Source: Lachnospiraceae bacterium
GTDB lineage: Bacteria; Bacillota_A; Clostridia; Lachnospirales; Lachnospiraceae
Direction of reading: 5' to 3'
DNA length: 9,108 nucleotides
NCBI GenBank assembly: GCA_017437705.1
Contig: JAFRYJ010000220.1
Span: 1 to 9,108, forward strand
This document shows, in pieces, positions 7,373-9,108 of this stretch. How positions within the stretch are numbered: position 1 is the first letter of the stretch; each line of letters begins with the position of its first letter. The position numbers and the translations under genes are program-made. Under the pieces are notes generated by a model. It was not told where the DNA came from and made no database searches. It saw only the letters and a program-made list of their open reading frames with translations.

Positions 7373-8878
7373 TTACAATTTGGTTGCTATGAATGAGCAC
7401 TTGCCCTTTATCTTTATCTGTCTTCCGCCTGCCGGAATAAAGTAGCTGTCCGCCGGCGAAAAATCGTACGATGTGCTGTCGGTACCGATGGTACCCGTTC
7501 CTTCAAGTATTATAACAGATACGAAGGATGAGCTGTCCGACGCAACGGTCATTTCATCCTCGACGTCGTACCTGGTGCTTTCGAAATACCTGCAGCTTCC
7601 CAGAAGCGTCCTCCCGATGCCCTTTCTGTGGATCGTCGTTCCCGAGGGAATTACGGCCGGCAATGCGTTAAGGTTGCATACCTCCATGGCCCTGTCTATG
7701 TGCAGGGGCCGCCTTTCGCCGTTCTTATCCCTTCTGTCGTAATCGTATATCCTGTAGGTGCAGTTGGAATTCTGCTGTATCTCGCAGATGAGGATGCCCT
7801 CCCCGATGGCGTGTATCGTGCCTGCCTTAACGAAGAAGGTATCGCCCTTTTTCACCTCAACACGGTTGAGGACCTCCAGGATAGTATTGTTCTCTATCCT
7901 CTCCTTAAGCTCCTCCGGAGTGATGGTCTCCTTCAGCCCGTAATAAATATACGCTCCCGGCCGGCAATCCACTATGTGCCACATCTCGTTCTTGCCGTAT
8001 TCGTTGGCGTGCAGCAGGGCGTATGCATCATCAGGGTGGACCTGTATGGAGAGGGGCTTCATCGCGTCGATGAACTTGATCAGCAGCGGGAACCTGTCCC
8101 GGGCTGCGGCCTTGTAGCCGGTGCCCTCGTCTCCGATGATGTCCAGAAACTCCGAGAACCTGATCCCGTCAAAGGCTCCGCCGTCCACCGTGCTCTCCCC
8201 GTCGTGATGGGAGGAAAGCTCCCAGCTCTCCGCCACCGGATCCATGTCCGTTTTCTTGTGGTATATGTCCCTCAGCCTGCTGCCGCCCCAGAGATAATCC
8301 TTGAAAGCCGGCCTCAGTTTTACGATGTCCGGTATATCGCCGTGACCCGAGGGGTCCTTTCCGAACATGGCAGGCACCGGTACGGCGCCTTCACAGGCAA
8401 GGACGGTCCCAGATACAAGCTCCTCCGCTATTCCGCAGGCTTTTTTGGCAGGAAGCAGATACATTCCCGCCTCTTTACCGTTCTCCGTAAAAACAGCAGT
8501 GCTGCCCCCGTCCGCCGTTACGTAAGCTTTGACCATCGCTTCCTTGGTGATGCTCCTCTGAAGCAGCAGGTCTCCCCTTATGACCAGGACCTTTTCGGAA
8601 TGCTCCGATATATCTTCAAGCATCTCACGGACCAGCTCCGCGGTCTCCTTTTCCTCCGTATCCTGAGCCACCTGATATTTCAGCTTTCTGAAACCGGATA
8701 CCGCCTTAAGAAAGCCGCTTAGCCCGGTGCCTTTCAGTATTACGGAGAACCGGCTGCAGAAAGGGATCTCCTGTGAAATGATGTCTCTTATACCGGCGGC
8801 AGTCTGCCTTTCGCCGGGTATTATCAAACAATCCAAATCTCTTTCATCCTTTGTGTAATGATCTGTACCTGCGGGCAT
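7373..8878 (-). CDS. manA: Mannose-6-phosphate isomerase (class I) with an extra N-terminal domain
   Basis: Residues about 187-501 form a type I phosphomannose isomerase, a zinc cupin that interconverts fructose-6-P and mannose-6-P. It begins with KLRPAFKDYLWGG. The zinc ligands are recognisable as Gln279 and His281 (SIQVHPDD), Glu298 (GKNEMWH) and His356 (AGTIHAIG), and the catalytic Arg376 lies in NSNCTYRIYDYDR. Typical bacterial relatives have about 315 residues; this protein has 501. The extra 185 N-terminal residues resemble a degraded sugar nucleotidyltransferase: DCLIIPGE (16-23) in the place of the nucleotide loop, and KVLVIRGDLLLQRSITKEA (96-114), like the GD-containing strand of GlmU-type enzymes. 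The GGxGTR signature is absent, so transferase activity is unlikely. ATG at 8878 has no clear Shine-Dalgarno. TTG at 8836, with AAGGA ten bases upstream, is an alternative start that would begin right at the first strand. First gene of the minus-strand operon. Confidence 0.9.
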   Translation of the reverse strand: MPAGTDHYTKDERDLDCLIIPGERQTAAGIRDIISQEIPFCSRFSVILKGTGLSGFLKAVSGFRKLKYQVAQDTEEKETAELVREMLEDISEHSEKVLVIRGDLLLQRSITKEAMVKAYVTADGGSTAVFTENGKEAGMYLLPAKKACGIAEELVSGTVLACEGAVPVPAMFGKDPSGHGDIPDIVKLRPAFKDYLWGGSRLRDIYHKKTDMDPVAESWELSSHHDGESTVDGGAFDGIRFSEFLDIIGDEGTGYKAAARDRFPLLIKFIDAMKPLSIQVHPDDAYALLHANEYGKNEMWHIVDCRPGAYIYYGLKETITPEELKERIENNTILEVLNRVEVKKGDTFFVKAGTIHAIGEGILICEIQQNSNCTYRIYDYDRRDKNGERRPLHIDRAMEVCNLNALPAVIPSGTTIHRKGIGRTLLGSCRYFESTRYDVEDEMTVASDSSSFVSVIILEGTGTIGTDSTSYDFSPADSYFIPAGGRQIKIKGKCSFIATKL

Positions 8879-8904
8879 AATTCACACAGGATACTATCCA
8901 TAAT

Positions 8905-8934
8905 ATTTTAATATTCACGTAATACAAATGTCAA
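8905..8934 (-). promoter_or_regulatory. Sigma-A-type promoter for the manA-pgcA-rfb operon
   Basis: On the minus strand a perfect -35 TTGACA (8934-8929) and a -10 TAAAAT (8910-8905, five of six consensus bases) stand 18 bp apart in AT-rich sequence. The start point should be near 8898, about 20 nt before the annotated ATG. An imperfect inverted repeat AATAT/ATATT (8902-8915) covers the -10 region. Confidence 0.7.
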
Positions 8935-8939
8935 CCTTC

Positions 8940-8957
8940 GGGGTACTGTCTGACCCC
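8940..8957. repeat. Inverted repeat between the divergent promoters
   Basis: GGGGT (8940-8944) and ACCCC (8953-8957) form perfect five-base arms around an eight-base spacer. The repeat lies between the two -35 boxes of the manA and manC promoters, where a shared regulator could bind. It may equally be a short dispersed palindrome. No T-run makes it a strong terminator on either strand, although TTT follows on the plus strand. Confidence 0.4.
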
Positions 8958-8978
8958 TTTCCGGCATCATCCTGCGGC

Positions 8979-9007
8979 TTGAGATTTAATGCCTTTTATT
9001 GTATAAT
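8979..9007 (+). promoter_or_regulatory. Sigma-A-type promoter for manC
   Basis: -35 TTGAGA (8979-8984, five of six) and -10 TATAAT (9002-9007, perfect) are separated by the ideal 17 bp. Transcription should start near 9013-9014, leaving a leader of about 24 nt that contains AGGAGG (9024-9029) seven bases before the ATG at 9037. This is the strongest-looking promoter in the window. Confidence 0.8.
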
Positions 9008-9036
9008 ATTGATACTTATATGCAGGAGGATATGAA

Positions 9037-9108
9037 ATGCGAAAGACCGCTCTCATCATGGCAGGAGGAAAGGGTGAAAGATTCTGGCCCAAGAGCCGTA
9101 TCTCCCTC
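9037..9108 (+). CDS. manC: Mannose-1-phosphate guanylyltransferase, N-terminal fragment
   Basis: Only the first 24 residues are in the window, but they contain the diagnostic nucleotide-binding signature [14 protein letters not shown] (8-21). The FWPxSR ending is characteristic of GDP-mannose pyrophosphorylases, as opposed to the RLYP of RmlA or RLxP of GlmU. The enzyme makes GDP-mannose from mannose-1-P and GTP. The start ATG at 9037 has AGGAGG seven bases upstream. Another ATG at 9032 is out of frame. It is transcribed away from manA, whose product begins the same pathway, so the two are likely co-regulated. Whether a C-terminal isomerase domain follows (as in bifunctional ManC/AlgA) cannot be seen. 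Confidence 0.88.
   Translation, partial: MRKTALIMAGGKGERFWPKSRISL

Noticed and set aside
7628..8722. 364-codon open frame on the plus strand
   Set aside because: It lies entirely antisense to manA, has no recognisable domain, and manA shows clear phosphomannose isomerase motifs in order. It is a shadow of third-position codon bias.
8940..8960. Intrinsic terminator on the plus strand at GGGGT-N8-ACCCC-TTT
   Set aside because: The stem is only five pairs with three T's, and no plus-strand gene ends upstream of it. An operator or repeat is a better description.
1..9108. Mobile element, CRISPR array, tRNA or rRNA, toxin-antitoxin or defence genes
   Set aside because: I saw no transposase or integrase, no regularly spaced repeats, no tRNA-like cloverleaf and no such protein motifs. 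The window is a continuous metabolic and envelope gene block.

Overview
The window looks like a chromosomal segment of a Firmicute of the class Clostridia, most likely a Lachnospiraceae-type anaerobe. The grounds are strong AGGAGG-type ribosome binding sites, sigma-A-like promoters, a PgcA-type phosphoglucomutase, a class I cupin phosphomannose isomerase, an LCP protein with several membrane helices, and a ComF-like gene in the same block. This assignment is inferred from protein style, not from a database search.

Nearly all of the window is one co-directional minus-strand block, read from right to left. From about 8.9 kb it runs: a phosphomannose isomerase with an extra N-terminal domain (manA); phosphoglucomutase (pgcA); then the complete dTDP-L-rhamnose set in the order rfbA, rfbC, rfbB, rfbD. 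A 101-bp AT-rich gap follows, holding a second promoter and a palindrome. After it come an LCP (LytR-CpsA-Psr) protein, a small SH3-domain lipoprotein and the start of a ComF-like gene cut by the left edge. Genes are packed with gaps of 11-20 bp or overlaps of 4-11 bp. The exceptions are the 87-bp rfbC-rfbB gap and the 101-bp rfbD-LCP gap. At the right edge a divergent plus-strand gene begins, a mannose-1-phosphate guanylyltransferase (manC). A 158-bp intergenic region with two face-away promoters separates it from manA.

The metabolic logic is coherent. ManA makes mannose-6-P from fructose-6-P, a hexose phosphomutase (PgcA) interconverts 6- and 1-phosphates, and ManC makes GDP-mannose. PgcA also supplies glucose-1-P to RfbA, and RfbB, RfbC and RfbD finish dTDP-L-rhamnose. 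The LCP protein is the family that ligates finished glycopolymers to peptidoglycan, so the window combines sugar-nucleotide supply with wall attachment. It contains no glycosyltransferase, flippase or polymerase.

Most of this is ordinary biology and I see no clearly new system. The items most worth checking are: (1) a comF-like gene with no ATG, GTG or TTG start but a perfect Shine-Dalgarno six bases before an ATA codon; (2) a roughly 185-residue N-terminal domain on ManA that looks like a worn-down sugar nucleotidyltransferase; (3) a 17-bp near-perfect palindrome in the leader of the LCP gene; and (4) an inverted repeat between the divergent manA/manC promoters.
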